Assembly: GCA_045612885.1 (NCBI GenBank)
Contig: JAZKZZ010000001.1
Span: 1-50,636 of the forward strand
Source: RGIG6178 sp045612885
GTDB lineage: Bacteria > Bacillota_I > Bacilli_A > RFN20 > DUOF01
DNA length: 50,636 bases
Direction of reading: 5' to 3'
Shown here: positions 1-8,951 of the stretch, in pieces
How positions within the stretch are numbered: position 1 is the stretch's first letter
Layout of the letters: each line of letters starts with the position of its first letter
Notes under the pieces: generated by a model
Databases searched by the model: none
What the model was told of the DNA's origin: nothing
Seen by the model: the letters and a program-made list of their open reading frames with translations, nothing else
Position numbers and translations under genes: made by a program

Positions 1-324
1 ACTGCAGAAAAAAAGACTACAACTAAAAAGACTACTACAGCTAAAGCTGCTACTGCAAAAAAAGCTACAACTGCGTCTAATGTAGAAAAAAAAAAAATAA
101 CTAAAGAAGCTGATGAAAACAAAATCTATCACGTTACAAAAAGAAAAGAAGATGGAAAATGGCAAGTTAAATTTGCTAATGGAAAAAAGGCTCTAAAGTT
201 ATTTAATACTCAAGCAGAAGCTATTAAATTTGCTGAAGAAAAAGCTGAAAATCAAGATGGTTCTATTAGCATTCATAAAGTTAATGGAAAAATTAGAAAA
301 CAAGATTATAGTAAAAAAGACTAG
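1..324 (+). CDS. DUF2188-type protein with Lys/Ala/Thr-rich tail (5' end outside window)
   Basis: The reading frame is open from base 1 to a TAG stop at 322-324, giving the last 107 residues of a gene whose start lies outside the window. The first 35 or so visible residues are low-complexity Lys/Thr/Ala, resembling a histone H1 tail. They are followed by a compact domain of about 65 residues with the pattern IYHVT..kedGkWqVKFANGKKA, then F.TQAEAIKFAEEKA, then ISIHK.NGKIRKQDYS. This matches the small DUF2188 fold as I remember it. Function is unknown; the basic tail suggests nucleic-acid binding (inference). A bidirectional terminator follows directly. Confidence 0.75.
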   Translation, partial: TAEKKTTTKKTTTAKAATAKKATTASNVEKKKITKEADENKIYHVTKRKEDGKWQVKFANGKKALKLFNTQAEAIKFAEEKAENQDGSISIHKVNGKIRKQDYSKKD

Positions 325-345
325 TTAAAAAACTAGTCTTTTTTT
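313..345. terminator. Bidirectional intrinsic terminator
   Basis: The stem AAAAGACTAG pairs with CTAGTCTTTT around a loop near 325-332, with T runs on both strands. It overlaps the stop codon of the plus-strand DUF2188 gene and lies just past the stop of the minus-strand degV-like gene, so it can serve both. Confidence 0.85.
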
Positions 346-346
346 A

Positions 347-1171
347 TTAAAATGATACAATTACACCTTTTTCAAGAGCATAGAAAGAACATAATCCTTT
401 CATTTCGTTGATAACAATATCTTTAAACTGATATTTAGCAGCAATTTCTTGTTTTAAATACTCAGCATCTTCTTTACATTTACAATGTCCTATAACACAT
501 ACTTTATCTTTAGTGTTATTACATTTTTTGTTAATAGCTTCTACTAATTTGTTAAATGCACCTTTTCTAGTCCTTGGTTTTTCATACACATCAATAACAC
601 CGTCTTTAGCTAAACATAATGGTTTAATATATAATGCTGTTGCAATAAAAGCGGACACCTTTGACATACGCCCATTCTTAACTAAATTATCAAATTTATC
701 TAAAATGAAGAATAAATTTAAACTTTCTTTATATTCCTCTAACTTAGTAACTATAGTTTCAAAAGATAAATCTTCTTTCATTAATTCATATGCCTTGTCT
801 ACTAGTAGTTTGATTACACCACCAGTAGCTTTAGAATCAACAACATGAACTTTACTATCACAATCATTACCACCCAAATATGCAGAATTGTATGTACCAG
901 ATAACTTGCTAGTCATAGTAATACAAATAACATTTTCAGCCTCACTATACGCTTTATTAAAATATCCACTACTAGGACAAGCTGTTTTAGGTTTCCCTTT
1001 AGATGCACTCATAGCTGTTAACATAGTGTCTATATTTAAATCCTCATTATCAATGAATTGTTCACCATCAACATCAATAGTTAATGGAACTACCTCAAAT
1101 CCAATGTTATCATCTTTAATATAATCAAAAGATAAATCACTTGATGAATCTACTACAATTTTATATTTCAT
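347..1171 (-). CDS. DegV family fatty-acid-binding protein
   Basis: This 274-residue protein has the DegV layout: an N-terminal VVDSSSDL motif (residues 6-13), the PLTIDVDG strand, a TACPSSGYF segment that would contact the fatty-acid carboxylate, ITMTSKLSGTYNSA, and later a VVDSKATGG segment. Family members bind a single fatty acid, and some (FakB) present it to the kinase FakA for phosphorylation and use in membrane lipid synthesis. No fakA is visible here, so a FakB role is inferred from family only. The ATG at 1171 is preceded by an AGGGGG ribosome binding site 8 nt upstream. Length is typical for the family. Confidence 0.9.
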   Translation of the reverse strand: MKYKIVVDSSSDLSFDYIKDDNIGFEVVPLTIDVDGEQFIDNEDLNIDTMLTAMSASKGKPKTACPSSGYFNKAYSEAENVICITMTSKLSGTYNSAYLGGNDCDSKVHVVDSKATGGVIKLLVDKAYELMKEDLSFETIVTKLEEYKESLNLFFILDKFDNLVKNGRMSKVSAFIATALYIKPLCLAKDGVIDVYEKPRTRKGAFNKLVEAINKKCNNTKDKVCVIGHCKCKEDAEYLKQEIAAKYQFKDIVINEMKGLCSFYALEKGVIVSF

Positions 1172-1307
1172 AACATTTTCCCCCTGTTCATCCTGATTCT
1201 AACAAAATGATATGAAAAAAAGTAAGGGAATATTATCTACTAATTATTATTTGAACTCTACTATTTAGAAAATCAACTCTACTCCCAGTAGAATTAGCCT
1301 TTTTTTA

Positions 1308-1336
1308 TTGATTATAAACATATTTTTAGATAAAAT
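1308..1336 (+). promoter_or_regulatory. Promoter for the XRE regulator; places the start site at the AUG
   Basis: TTGATT at 1308-1313, a 17-nt spacer, then TAAAAT at 1331-1336. The A of the ATG at 1343 is 7 nt past the -10 box, which is the usual initiation distance. The mRNA would therefore begin at or next to the start codon. No Shine-Dalgarno sequence precedes the ATG. Confidence 0.6.
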
Positions 1337-1342
1337 TTAAGT

Positions 1343-1954
1343 ATGGAAAAGATAGAAAATTTAAAAACAATTATTAAAAACAATTTAATTAAATATCGTA
1401 AAAATGCTGGATTAACACAAGCACAATTAGCAGAAAAATTAGGATATTCTGATAAAACAATATCAAAATGGGAAAGAGAAGAAGGAGTTCCTGACATCTA
1501 CATCCTAAAAGAACTTGCTGATTTGTATAATGTTACTGTAAATGATCTTATTTCACCAGCACCTTCTTTTGTATCTAAAATAAAAGAAAAAGCTAAACTA
1601 TCTAAACGAAATAAAATAATTATCGCACTTTTGTCAGCAGGACTAGTTTGGCTAATAGCTACAACTACATATGTAACCTTGGATATCGCACGAATCGGTG
1701 AACATTTATCAAACATTTATATTTATGCCATACCATTAAGTTGTATCATCTTAATTGTATTCAACTCTATATGGGGAAAAAGGTGGATAAATCTTCTTTT
1801 AATCAGCGCTCTTGTTTGGTCATTTACATTATCTTTATATGTATCGTTACCAATCATTGATATAGCTAAACTATTTATTATTCCTATTCCTTTGCAACTC
1901 CTAATAATTTTGTGGTACCTATTAGATAAGAAAAAGAAAATTCCAAATCAATAA
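1343..1954 (+). CDS. XRE-family HTH regulator with membrane segments
   Basis: A 203-residue protein. Residues about 8-67 form a helix-turn-helix of the Cro/CI (XRE) type, with LTQAQLAEKLGYSDKTISKWE and the typical VPDIYILKELADLYNVTVNDLI extension. The C-terminal half carries about four hydrophobic segments (starting near residues 91, 125, 150 and 175), so the DNA-binding domain is probably tethered to the membrane. Membrane-linked XRE regulators with this start are common in Bacillota, and their signals are mostly unknown. The gene is divergent from the degV-like gene and convergent with topA. It appears leaderless: a good promoter ends 6 nt before the ATG and no ribosome binding site is visible. 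Confidence 0.85.
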   Translation: MEKIENLKTIIKNNLIKYRKNAGLTQAQLAEKLGYSDKTISKWEREEGVPDIYILKELADLYNVTVNDLISPAPSFVSKIKEKAKLSKRNKIIIALLSAGLVWLIATTTYVTLDIARIGEHLSNIYIYAIPLSCIILIVFNSIWGKRWINLLLISALVWSFTLSLYVSLPIIDIAKLFIIPIPLQLLIILWYLLDKKKKIPNQ

Positions 1955-1969
1955 TGACTTGGAATTTTT
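1937..1969. terminator. Bidirectional terminator between the XRE gene and topA
   Basis: AAAATTCCAA pairs with TTGGAATTTT, extended inward by TCA/TGA around a small loop. A T-rich tract follows on the plus strand and an interrupted one on the minus strand. The TAA of the plus-strand regulator (1952-1954) lies in the loop; the topA stop at 1973 is adjacent. Confidence 0.75.
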
Positions 1970-1972
1970 ATT

Positions 1973-3940
1973 TTATTTCTTTTTATAATAACTATTTTTT
2001 TTGAATGTTTCCATATAATCACATTCAGGATATCTACTACATCCTAAAAAGTTTCCATATTTTCCTTTTCTTGTAACAAGTCTTCCCTGATGACACTTAG
2101 GACACTCTTTAGCATTCTCACTAATTTTAATTTCTTTAGGTTTTACATAATCACAACTTTCAGGTTTAAATTCACAACAAATGAACTCACCAAATTTTCC
2201 TTGTTTTTTAACTAATCTTCCTCCACATTTAGGACAAACTTCTTCTAGATATAAAGCATCCGCTCCCGTCATGTGTTTATAGGCATATTCCATCTTACTT
2301 TCAAATGGTTCATAGAAATCATTTAGGGTATCTAATCTAGTTTTTTCACCCTCTGCGATTAAATCTAATCCTTTTTCCATATTAGCAGTATATTCTACAT
2401 TAACTATATCAGAGAAAAACTCATCCAATTTTTTAGTAGCAGTAAGACCATTAAGTGTAGGTGAAATATAGTTTTTATCAATTACTATATACGCGCTCTT
2501 CTTTAATGATTCTATAGTAGAAGCATAAGTTGATGGTCTGCCTATTCCTAATTCTTCCATATCCTTAATCAAACTGCCTTCACTGTATCTGTATGGAGGT
2601 TTAGTCTTATGCTCTTCAATGTTTAAACTTTCAATTTTATATAGATGATTTTCCACAAATTGCTTAGGTTTTGCATATTTGTCTTTTTCATATTCATTAT
2701 ATAAAACCTTATATCCATCAAACTTTAATTCACTAGATTTCGATAAGAATGTATACTTACCACTTGTAAATATATTTTTAGTTGTTGTAATTACACTAGG
2801 TTTAATTATTGAAGCGACTGCCCTAGTCCAAATTAATTTATATAATTTATATTCATCCCTACTTAAATATTCTTTAACACTCTCAGGAGTTAATTCTACT
2901 TTTGTAGGCCTAATTGCTTCATGAGCATCTTGCACATTAGAGTTATCTTTTTGGATTTTGGCAACACCAACATAGTCTTCTCCATATTGAGTTTTAATAT
3001 ATTCTTTAGCATTATAAATAAATAATGGGCTCAATCTTATAGAGTCAGTTCTCATATACGTAATAAGACCTGTGGTTTCGTCTTTTAAACTAATACCCTC
3101 ATATAATTTTTGTGCTAATTGACTTGTCTTAGATGCACTAAATTTAAATTGAGAAAAAGCTTCTTGTTGTAATGAGGAAGTGGTAAATGGAGCTCTAGGA
3201 GATCTAGAGGTATCTTCATTTATTATTTCTTTTAATTTTAATCCTTCATCTTTTACCTTTAAAATATCTTTCAATTCAACTTCGTTATCTACTCTAATAG
3301 GTTGATGCTTGTCATTATCGACTAATTCAAACTCGCTAGAGGGATCTTTAATCTTTCCTTTTACACCATAGCTTAATTCTTCTTTGAAAGAATCTATTTC
3401 TTTTTGTCTATCTACAATCAGCTTTAAAGCAACAGATTGTACTCTACCTGCGCTTCTAGTACGGATTTTTCTTTGAAGCAGAGCAGATAGTTCAAATCCT
3501 ATAACTCTATCTAAGATTCTTCTTGTTTCTTGACTTGAAACTAAATTCATATCAATAGTACGTGGTTTTTCAATAGCTTCTAAGACACTTTTTTTAGTAA
3601 TCTCATGAAACTCTAGTCTCTTAGTATTATTAATATCTAATCCCAATACATCCGCTAAATGCCAAGCAATAGCTTCTCCCTCTCTATCAGGGTCAGTAGC
3701 AAGATATACTTCAGTTGCACTATTTGCCAATTTTGATAAATAATTTATTGTACTTTGTTTATAACTATCCACAACATAATCAGGAGCAAAATTATTTTTA
3801 ACATCCACTCCTAATGATTTTTCACCATTAAAGGATAAATCTCTAATATGTCCTTTAGATGCCACTACTTTATAATCTTTACCTAAATACTTTTCTATAG
3901 TTTTAGCCTTAGTTGGCGATTCTACAATTACTAATTTCAC
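1973..3940 (-). CDS. topA: DNA topoisomerase I (type IA)
   Basis: A 655-residue type IA topoisomerase that relaxes negative supercoils. The TOPRIM domain is at the N terminus, with E7 and the acidic triad D83/D85/E87 in TDPDREGEA. The catalytic tyrosine is Y295 in GLITYMRTDS, with R297 beside it. Two C-terminal zinc ribbons are visible: CPKCGG...CC...C near 568-600 and CPKCHQG...C...C near 613-641. The start is a GTG with an AAAGGAG site 8 nt upstream. dprA lies directly upstream, as in Bacillus (dprA-topA), but a good promoter in the 70-nt gap suggests topA can be transcribed separately. Length is slightly below the usual 690 or so, with all core motifs present. Confidence 0.97.
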   Translation of the reverse strand: MKLVIVESPTKAKTIEKYLGKDYKVVASKGHIRDLSFNGEKSLGVDVKNNFAPDYVVDSYKQSTINYLSKLANSATEVYLATDPDREGEAIAWHLADVLGLDINNTKRLEFHEITKKSVLEAIEKPRTIDMNLVSSQETRRILDRVIGFELSALLQRKIRTRSAGRVQSVALKLIVDRQKEIDSFKEELSYGVKGKIKDPSSEFELVDNDKHQPIRVDNEVELKDILKVKDEGLKLKEIINEDTSRSPRAPFTTSSLQQEAFSQFKFSASKTSQLAQKLYEGISLKDETTGLITYMRTDSIRLSPLFIYNAKEYIKTQYGEDYVGVAKIQKDNSNVQDAHEAIRPTKVELTPESVKEYLSRDEYKLYKLIWTRAVASIIKPSVITTTKNIFTSGKYTFLSKSSELKFDGYKVLYNEYEKDKYAKPKQFVENHLYKIESLNIEEHKTKPPYRYSEGSLIKDMEELGIGRPSTYASTIESLKKSAYIVIDKNYISPTLNGLTATKKLDEFFSDIVNVEYTANMEKGLDLIAEGEKTRLDTLNDFYEPFESKMEYAYKHMTGADALYLEEVCPKCGGRLVKKQGKFGEFICCEFKPESCDYVKPKEIKISENAKECPKCHQGRLVTRKGKYGNFLGCSRYPECDYMETFKKNSYYKKK

Positions 3941-3964
3941 TTGATTATCTCCTTTACTTTATAG

Positions 3965-3993
3965 ATATTATGTCAATAATGCGCTTAAGTCAA
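3965..3993 (-). promoter_or_regulatory. topA promoter
   Basis: On the minus strand: TTGACT (3988-3993), a 17-nt spacer, then TAATAT (3965-3970). It lies between dprA and topA, 25 nt before the topA start. A second TTGACA sits inside the spacer, but without a well-placed -10. Confidence 0.65.
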
Positions 3994-4010
3994 CAATAAT
4001 TTAACTTTAC

Positions 4011-4769
4011 TTATAATTGAATAAGGATATCTTTTGCACACTCTACTAAGTTAGCTCCTTCTTTTATAAGAGAATTACACCCACTATCTTGTCCTATAAG
4101 ATGTGGAACACAAAATATATCTTTTCCCATCTCTAATGCTCTAGCAACTGTTATCATCGATCCACTTTTATTTTTAGCTTCAGTCACTAAAATTCCATCA
4201 CTTAATCCTGCTACTATTCTATTTCTTTTAGGAAAATGTTCTTTTTTTGATTCAATAAAATCAGGATATTCACTAATTATTAAACCTTCATTTGCAATAA
4301 CTTCTTGTAACTCTTTATTTTCAAAAGGATAGTTAACATTTACTCCATTACCTAAAACAGCTATAGTTTTACCATTATTTTCTAAGCATGTTTTATGTGC
4401 AATAAAATCAATTCCCTTAGCTAATCCACTAATAATAAGACAATTTTCTTTTACTAATTCTCTAACGATCTGTTCGGTTACATTTTTCCCATATTCGCTA
4501 TTATTACGATTTCCCACAACACCAATAATTTTGTTGTTAGTATTAAGAAGAGAAACATCCCCCCTATAAAACAAGACAAAAGGTGGCTTATATATTCCCT
4601 TTAATCTTGAAGGATAATCATTATCTAATAATGTTATATATTTTCCACACTTAGATAACATTTCTTCAATATCATTTGGTTCCACCTTTTCTTTTCTATT
4701 AATCGCTGCATATATCTCATCCCAATCACCATTATATTTGATTGCAAAATATGCTAAAATCTCATTCAT
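4011..4769 (-). CDS. dprA: DNA-processing protein DprA/Smf
   Basis: A 252-residue DprA, which binds incoming single-stranded DNA and loads RecA during natural transformation. The Rossmann-like core is clear: IIGVVGNRNNSEYG (near 82-95, with GNR where many have GSR/GTR), LIISGLAKGID (near 112-122), TIAVLGNGV, and the C-terminal block FPKRNRIVAGLSD, SGSMITVARALEMGKDIF. It is short for the family because the C-terminal winged-helix domain is absent; only a short N-terminal region precedes the core. The ATG at 4769 has GGAGG 8 nt upstream. No competence machinery is seen in the window, so a role in transformation is unproven. Confidence 0.93.
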   Translation of the reverse strand: MNEILAYFAIKYNGDWDEIYAAINRKEKVEPNDIEEMLSKCGKYITLLDNDYPSRLKGIYKPPFVLFYRGDVSLLNTNNKIIGVVGNRNNSEYGKNVTEQIVRELVKENCLIISGLAKGIDFIAHKTCLENNGKTIAVLGNGVNVNYPFENKELQEVIANEGLIISEYPDFIESKKEHFPKRNRIVAGLSDGILVTEAKNKSGSMITVARALEMGKDIFCVPHLIGQDSGCNSLIKEGANLVECAKDILIQL

Positions 4770-4818
4770 CTATATCGCCTCCTATTAATATAAATAGGCA
4801 CGAATTTTAAAATTTTTC

Positions 4819-6993
4819 CTAAAATAATCCTTTAACTAAAGATAATCCCACTCTTTCTTTTTTAATATCAATATCAATCACATACACTTTAACAATATCT
4901 CCAACACTTACAACATCAAGTGGATGACCTATTTTGTTATTAGACATTTTGGATTTGTGAATCATTCCATCATTATGTAAACCAATATCTACAAATGCAC
5001 CAAAATCTACTACACTACGTATTGTACCTTCCAATTCATCACCAATATGAAGATCCTCAATATGAAGTACATCGCTTCTTAATGTAGGAGTAGGATAATT
5101 ATCCCTAATATCTCTTAAAGGTTTCTTTAATTCTTCTACTACATCACTTAAAGTATAACTACCTAAATCTGTATTCTTTTCTAAATCACTTAAACTGTAA
5201 TTACTTAATACATCATTTAATCTTTCGCTTCCAATATCACTAGAATTTAAAGATATTTTAGTAAGTAAGTTCTCCACACTCTCATAATTATCAGGATGAA
5301 TAAAAGTTTTATCAAGAGGATTTTCACTCTCATATATCTTTAAGAATCCAATTGCTTGAGTATAAGTTTTTTCTCCAATCCCCTTAACTTTAGCAATTTC
5401 TTTTCTATCTTTTATTAATCCTTGTTTACTTCTATACTCCACTAAATTTTTAGCACTCTTTTTATTAAGCCCAGAAACATAACTTAACAATTCCACTGAA
5501 GCGGTATTAACATTTACACCCACGTTATTAACAACTTTAGTAATAGTAAAATCTAGAGCATCTTGAAGCTTAGGTTGATTAACATCGTGTTGATATTGTC
5601 CAACCCCAATAGATTTAGGATCAATCTTAATTAATTCACTAAGTGGATCCATTACACGTCTAGCAATAGAAATCGCACTTCTTTCCTCTACATGAAGATC
5701 AGGAAACTCATTTTTAGCCTCTATTGAAGCGCTATATACACTAGCACCTGCCTCATTTGTAATCACATATGCACACTTTAATCCATGCTTATTAATCACT
5801 TTACTAACAAACTCTTCGCTTTCTCTACTTGCAGTACCATTACCAATAGCAATTAACTCAACATTATATTTATTAACAATATCTACAATCTTCTTTTCAC
5901 TAGCTAATATTCTTTCTTCACTAACTACTTCATTTTCATTCTTCTTATGAGGATAGATAACATCTTTATAAATAAAATCTCCATTTACTCCTACTACTGC
6001 TAACTTACAACCTGTTCTATACGCTGGGTCAAATCCTAAAACAACTCTATTTTTAAGAGGTGGAGTAAGTAATAATTGTTCTAAATTAAGAGCAAAAACA
6101 CTAATAGATTGATCACTAGCTTTCTCTAATAAATCACTTCTAATTTCCCTTTCAATACTTGGAAATAATAGTCTAGAATAACCATCATCAATTGCCTCTT
6201 TAACATATTTCGCTTCACTAGCATTAATATTTTTAATAGCATTTCTATAAACATTATAAGTTAAATATTTTTCAGAATCATGTTCTAATTTAACTTTTAA
6301 TATTCCTTCGTTTTCTCCTCTATTCATAGCCAGAATTCTATGACTTGGAGCATATTTAATTAGCTCTTTTTTATCATAATATAGACTATATAAACCTTTT
6401 TCATCCACAGCATTTTTCTTTATACTTGAAACAATAAAACCATACTTATTTAAATTTTCTCTTAACGCTTGTCTATAATCTTTTTCTTCACTTATTCTTT
6501 CTGCAATTATATCTTTAGCACCATTTAGAGCACTTTCGATATCCTTTACATTCTCATTTAAGTATTTCTTTGCTTCTTGTTCTACATCTTTGTTCTTACA
6601 CTCAAGTAAAAAATCTGCTAGCGGCTCTAATCCATAACTAATCGCTGTAGTAGCCCTAGTCTTCTTCTTTTCTTTATAAGGAAGATAAATATCTTCTACT
6701 TCACTTAACATCTTACACTCATCAATCGCTTTAGCAATTTCATCTGTTAATTTATCTTTTTCTTTTATTAATCTTTTTACTTCTTCTTTTCTAGTTTGTA
6801 ATTTTAATTCATAAGTATATACTTCCGAAATACTTCTAATTTGCTCTTCATCTAAATTACCAGTAACTTCTTTTCTATATCTAGCAATAAAAGGTATGGT
6901 ACTACCTTCTTCTAATAATTCTAATGTAGCCTTAACTTGACTATCTTTTACTCCTAATCTTGAAGCTGTTAAACTAATTAAATTCTCATCCAT
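4819..6993 (-). CDS. tex: Tex-like S1 RNA-binding transcription accessory protein
   Basis: A 724-residue protein of the Tex family, which binds nucleic acids and associates with transcription; in some pathogens it affects toxin expression. Domain order: N-terminal helical region with STIPFIARYRKE (near 30-42); a YqgF/RNase H-like domain beginning VVLGFDPAYRTGCKLAVV (near 318-335); helix-hairpin-helix motifs in the 480-550 region; and a C-terminal S1 domain near 645-715 (LEGTIRSVVDFGAFVDIG). The ATG has GGGAGG 9 nt upstream. It is followed after 49 nt by dprA, possibly in one transcript. A terminator hairpin lies just before its ribosome binding site. Confidence 0.95.
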   Translation of the reverse strand: MDENLISLTASRLGVKDSQVKATLELLEEGSTIPFIARYRKEVTGNLDEEQIRSISEVYTYELKLQTRKEEVKRLIKEKDKLTDEIAKAIDECKMLSEVEDIYLPYKEKKKTRATTAISYGLEPLADFLLECKNKDVEQEAKKYLNENVKDIESALNGAKDIIAERISEEKDYRQALRENLNKYGFIVSSIKKNAVDEKGLYSLYYDKKELIKYAPSHRILAMNRGENEGILKVKLEHDSEKYLTYNVYRNAIKNINASEAKYVKEAIDDGYSRLLFPSIEREIRSDLLEKASDQSISVFALNLEQLLLTPPLKNRVVLGFDPAYRTGCKLAVVGVNGDFIYKDVIYPHKKNENEVVSEERILASEKKIVDIVNKYNVELIAIGNGTASRESEEFVSKVINKHGLKCAYVITNEAGASVYSASIEAKNEFPDLHVEERSAISIARRVMDPLSELIKIDPKSIGVGQYQHDVNQPKLQDALDFTITKVVNNVGVNVNTASVELLSYVSGLNKKSAKNLVEYRSKQGLIKDRKEIAKVKGIGEKTYTQAIGFLKIYESENPLDKTFIHPDNYESVENLLTKISLNSSDIGSERLNDVLSNYSLSDLEKNTDLGSYTLSDVVEELKKPLRDIRDNYPTPTLRSDVLHIEDLHIGDELEGTIRSVVDFGAFVDIGLHNDGMIHKSKMSNNKIGHPLDVVSVGDIVKVYVIDIDIKKERVGLSLVKGLF

Positions 6994-7011
6994 AATATTT
7001 TTCCTCCCTTT

Positions 7012-7030
7012 AAAAAAAGCCCTAAGGCTT
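7012..7030 (-). terminator. Terminator between the small membrane protein gene and tex
   Basis: On the minus strand AAGCC pairs with GGCTT around a 4-nt loop and is followed by a run of seven T. It overlaps the stop of the upstream gene and precedes the tex ribosome binding site by only a few bases, so it may be leaky or separate tex from the gene before it. Confidence 0.65.
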
Positions 7031-7550
7031 ATTTTATAACTTTAACTCCACTTGTTTTATATAGATAATAATTATATCCTAAATATCCTAAACTAACTAA
7101 TATAACTAATATTCCCACAATCTTAAATAATACATCAAATGTAGATAATCCACATACTAGAAGTATCAATCCTAAAACGATTCTAGGAACTCCCTGCATT
7201 ATGACATTCTTATTTCCCTTACTTATGACAATATAATATATAGGTAATGCAATTAAATATATACTAGCAATAATGGTAATTATAGTCCCATTAAGAAACA
7301 ACAACATAAATCCCACTAATACAGATATAACTTCAAATAGCATTTCATTACTAGACTTTTCATTATTAGAAAACCTTACATATATCTTGTATCCATTAGT
7401 AACTATTAATGCTATTCCAATAAATAGAATCATGAATCCTACAAGAGTAGAGATAGGAACAAGAGCTAACAAAAGTCCTATAACTAATCCTAATATTGAA
7501 ATAGTTACAACGGTCTTTATATCAATAGCATGTAATACTTTATCTTTCAT
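7029..7550 (-). CDS. DUF308/HdeD-like small membrane protein
   Basis: A 173-residue integral membrane protein with about six hydrophobic helices arranged in pairs and very short loops (for example LVGFMILFIGIALIVTNGYK and IVLGLILLVCGLSTFDVLFK). This pattern fits the DUF308/HdeD-like family. Function is unknown; HdeD in E. coli is linked to acid resistance, but that cannot be transferred. I start it at the ATG at 7550, which has TTAGGTG 6 nt upstream. A GTG 9 nt further upstream is part of the ribosome binding site and would give three extra residues. Confidence 0.7.
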   Translation of the reverse strand: MKDKVLHAIDIKTVVTISILGLVIGLLLALVPISTLVGFMILFIGIALIVTNGYKIYVRFSNNEKSSNEMLFEVISVLVGFMLLFLNGTIITIIASIYLIALPIYYIVISKGNKNVIMQGVPRIVLGLILLVCGLSTFDVLFKIVGILVILVSLGYLGYNYYLYKTSGVKVIK

Positions 7551-7610
7551 ATAAATCACCTAATAATATTTTACTAGTTTACCAATTAAAATACCATTAA
7601 TCTTTAAACT

Positions 7611-7633
7611 AAAAAGCGCTAATTTAGTGCTTT
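7611..7633 (-). terminator. Terminator after the unknown 335-aa gene
   Basis: AAAGC.CTAA pairs with TTAG.GCTTT in a tight hairpin, with a T run on the minus strand. It begins about 13 nt past the stop of the 7646-8653 gene. Confidence 0.65.
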
Positions 7634-7645
7634 AATATTTTATAC

Positions 7646-8653
7646 TTATCTTCTTCTATTTGATTTTTCATTCAAGTGATGATAAGCTTCTACTTTATAT
7701 CTAAGATAGTCATCAGTTTTATTTACAACTTCATCAATATCATTTTCACTTAATTCCACATCTTCACAATCATTGATAATTTCTAAGACTTTATATACTA
7801 CATCTGCAGTATAATCAGTAGCACACATAGTAAGTACTTTTGAAACATCAGTAAATGAGTTTAATTTTTCATAAATAACATCTAATCGATCTTTTCTATT
7901 TAAAACATAGTTATCTTGTGGTAAAGATTTTTTATCCCTATCATGACCAACATATGTAAAATATCCTTTTAAAATCCAATTATTTAAAATATCTTTGCTT
8001 AATTCTTTTACTTCTTCTCTTTGCTTATCATCAAGATTAGAATAATCATATCCTAACACTTTAGAAGTAATTATATCTAATAGTACATGATTAGCATCGC
8101 AATTCTTACTATTTAAAGAGTTTTTGTCAGGACTAAATTCAAACATAGACTTAGCTATATTTTCCTTAAATCTCTTATTATCTTCCATCTTTTGGATTTT
8201 AATGTTAACTAATAAACAAATTTCCTTTAATGAAATCTCTTCATTTAATAATAATTCTTCTAAATAAATTAACACTTCTTTTTCTTCTTTTGTTAATTCT
8301 TTATCATTAAGTTTATTCTTAATTAATTCATGAATTTTTTCTCTATAAAACTTTAATGTAGGTGTGTTTTCTCTACCCACAATTATAGTTTTATAATCAT
8401 TTCCATCTTTATATGTTGAAATATATCCCACAGGAATAGCACTAAAGTTATAAGGAACATAACCACATATTCCAAATAAATATGTAAACGCAGCAAAATT
8501 CTCTATTTGATCTTTACTAGGTGCAAATGAAGGAATTTTTTGATCGACACCAAATGTTCTATCTAATCTTTCATCACCAAGAGTATACATATAGGTTCCA
8601 TCTCTTTCTAATTTAGAATCATAAACCTCATTGAAAATATCTTTTCTTGCCAT
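7646..8653 (-). CDS. Unknown cytosolic protein, 335 aa
   Basis: I do not recognise this protein. It is soluble-looking and charged, with no signal peptide or membrane segment. The N-terminal half has a patterned block with RTFGVDQKIPSF, FTYLFGICGYVPYNFSAIPVGY and KTIIVGRENTPTLKFY. The C-terminal half is mostly helical and acidic and ends in a basic SNRRR tail. I place the start at the ATG at 8653, because an almost perfect AAGGAAGTGA site precedes it by about 8 nt. A GTG 12 nt upstream lies within that site. It appears monocistronic: a terminator follows, and the next gene upstream is a tRNA. Confidence 0.75.
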   Translation of the reverse strand: MARKDIFNEVYDSKLERDGTYMYTLGDERLDRTFGVDQKIPSFAPSKDQIENFAAFTYLFGICGYVPYNFSAIPVGYISTYKDGNDYKTIIVGRENTPTLKFYREKIHELIKNKLNDKELTKEEKEVLIYLEELLLNEEISLKEICLLVNIKIQKMEDNKRFKENIAKSMFEFSPDKNSLNSKNCDANHVLLDIITSKVLGYDYSNLDDKQREEVKELSKDILNNWILKGYFTYVGHDRDKKSLPQDNYVLNRKDRLDVIYEKLNSFTDVSKVLTMCATDYTADVVYKVLEIINDCEDVELSENDIDEVVNKTDDYLRYKVEAYHHLNEKSNRRR

Positions 8654-8858
8654 TTTTAAACTCACTTCCTTATATTTATAGTATCAGTTTTTATAATATA
8701 TATCTAGCTATTTTTACACACCCTAATAAACTCTTTAAATCATGATGCCTATTCCATAATAATATATTGTACACTCTAATTAACTTTTTCATAGTCATCA
8801 ACCATAAACCCAAGAACTTACAATCAATATTTTTTTCATTATAAATTCAAGAAATAAA

Positions 8859-8935
8859 TGGTGCTCTCAGTAGGACTTGAACCCACAACCCTCTGGTTCG
8901 AAGCCAGATACTCTATCCAGTTGAGCTATGAGAGC
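8859..8935 (-). tRNA. tRNA-Arg (anticodon TCG)
   Basis: A 77-nt cloverleaf. The acceptor stem GCTCTCA pairs with TGAGAGC, and the 3' CCA is encoded. The anticodon stem TCTGG/CCAGA holds the loop CTTCGAA, giving TCG (reads CGA). The T arm has the GTTCAAGTC motif. It lies 17 nt downstream of the terminator of the YwaF-like gene. A weak promoter (TTAAAT, 17 nt, TAGAAT) overlaps that terminator. Confidence 0.97.
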
Positions 8936-8951
8936 ATAGTTACATTCTAAC

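Noticed and set aside
1276..1294. Small hairpin TCTAC/GTAGA followed by a T run upstream of the XRE gene
   Set aside because: The stem is only 5 bp and there is no transcript for it to end; too weak to call a terminator.
7551..7559. GTG start of the DUF308-like protein
   Set aside because: The codon lies within the ribosome binding site of the ATG at 7550.
8654..8665. GTG start of the unknown 335-aa protein
   Set aside because: The GTG is part of the AAGGAAGTGA site that serves the ATG at 8653.
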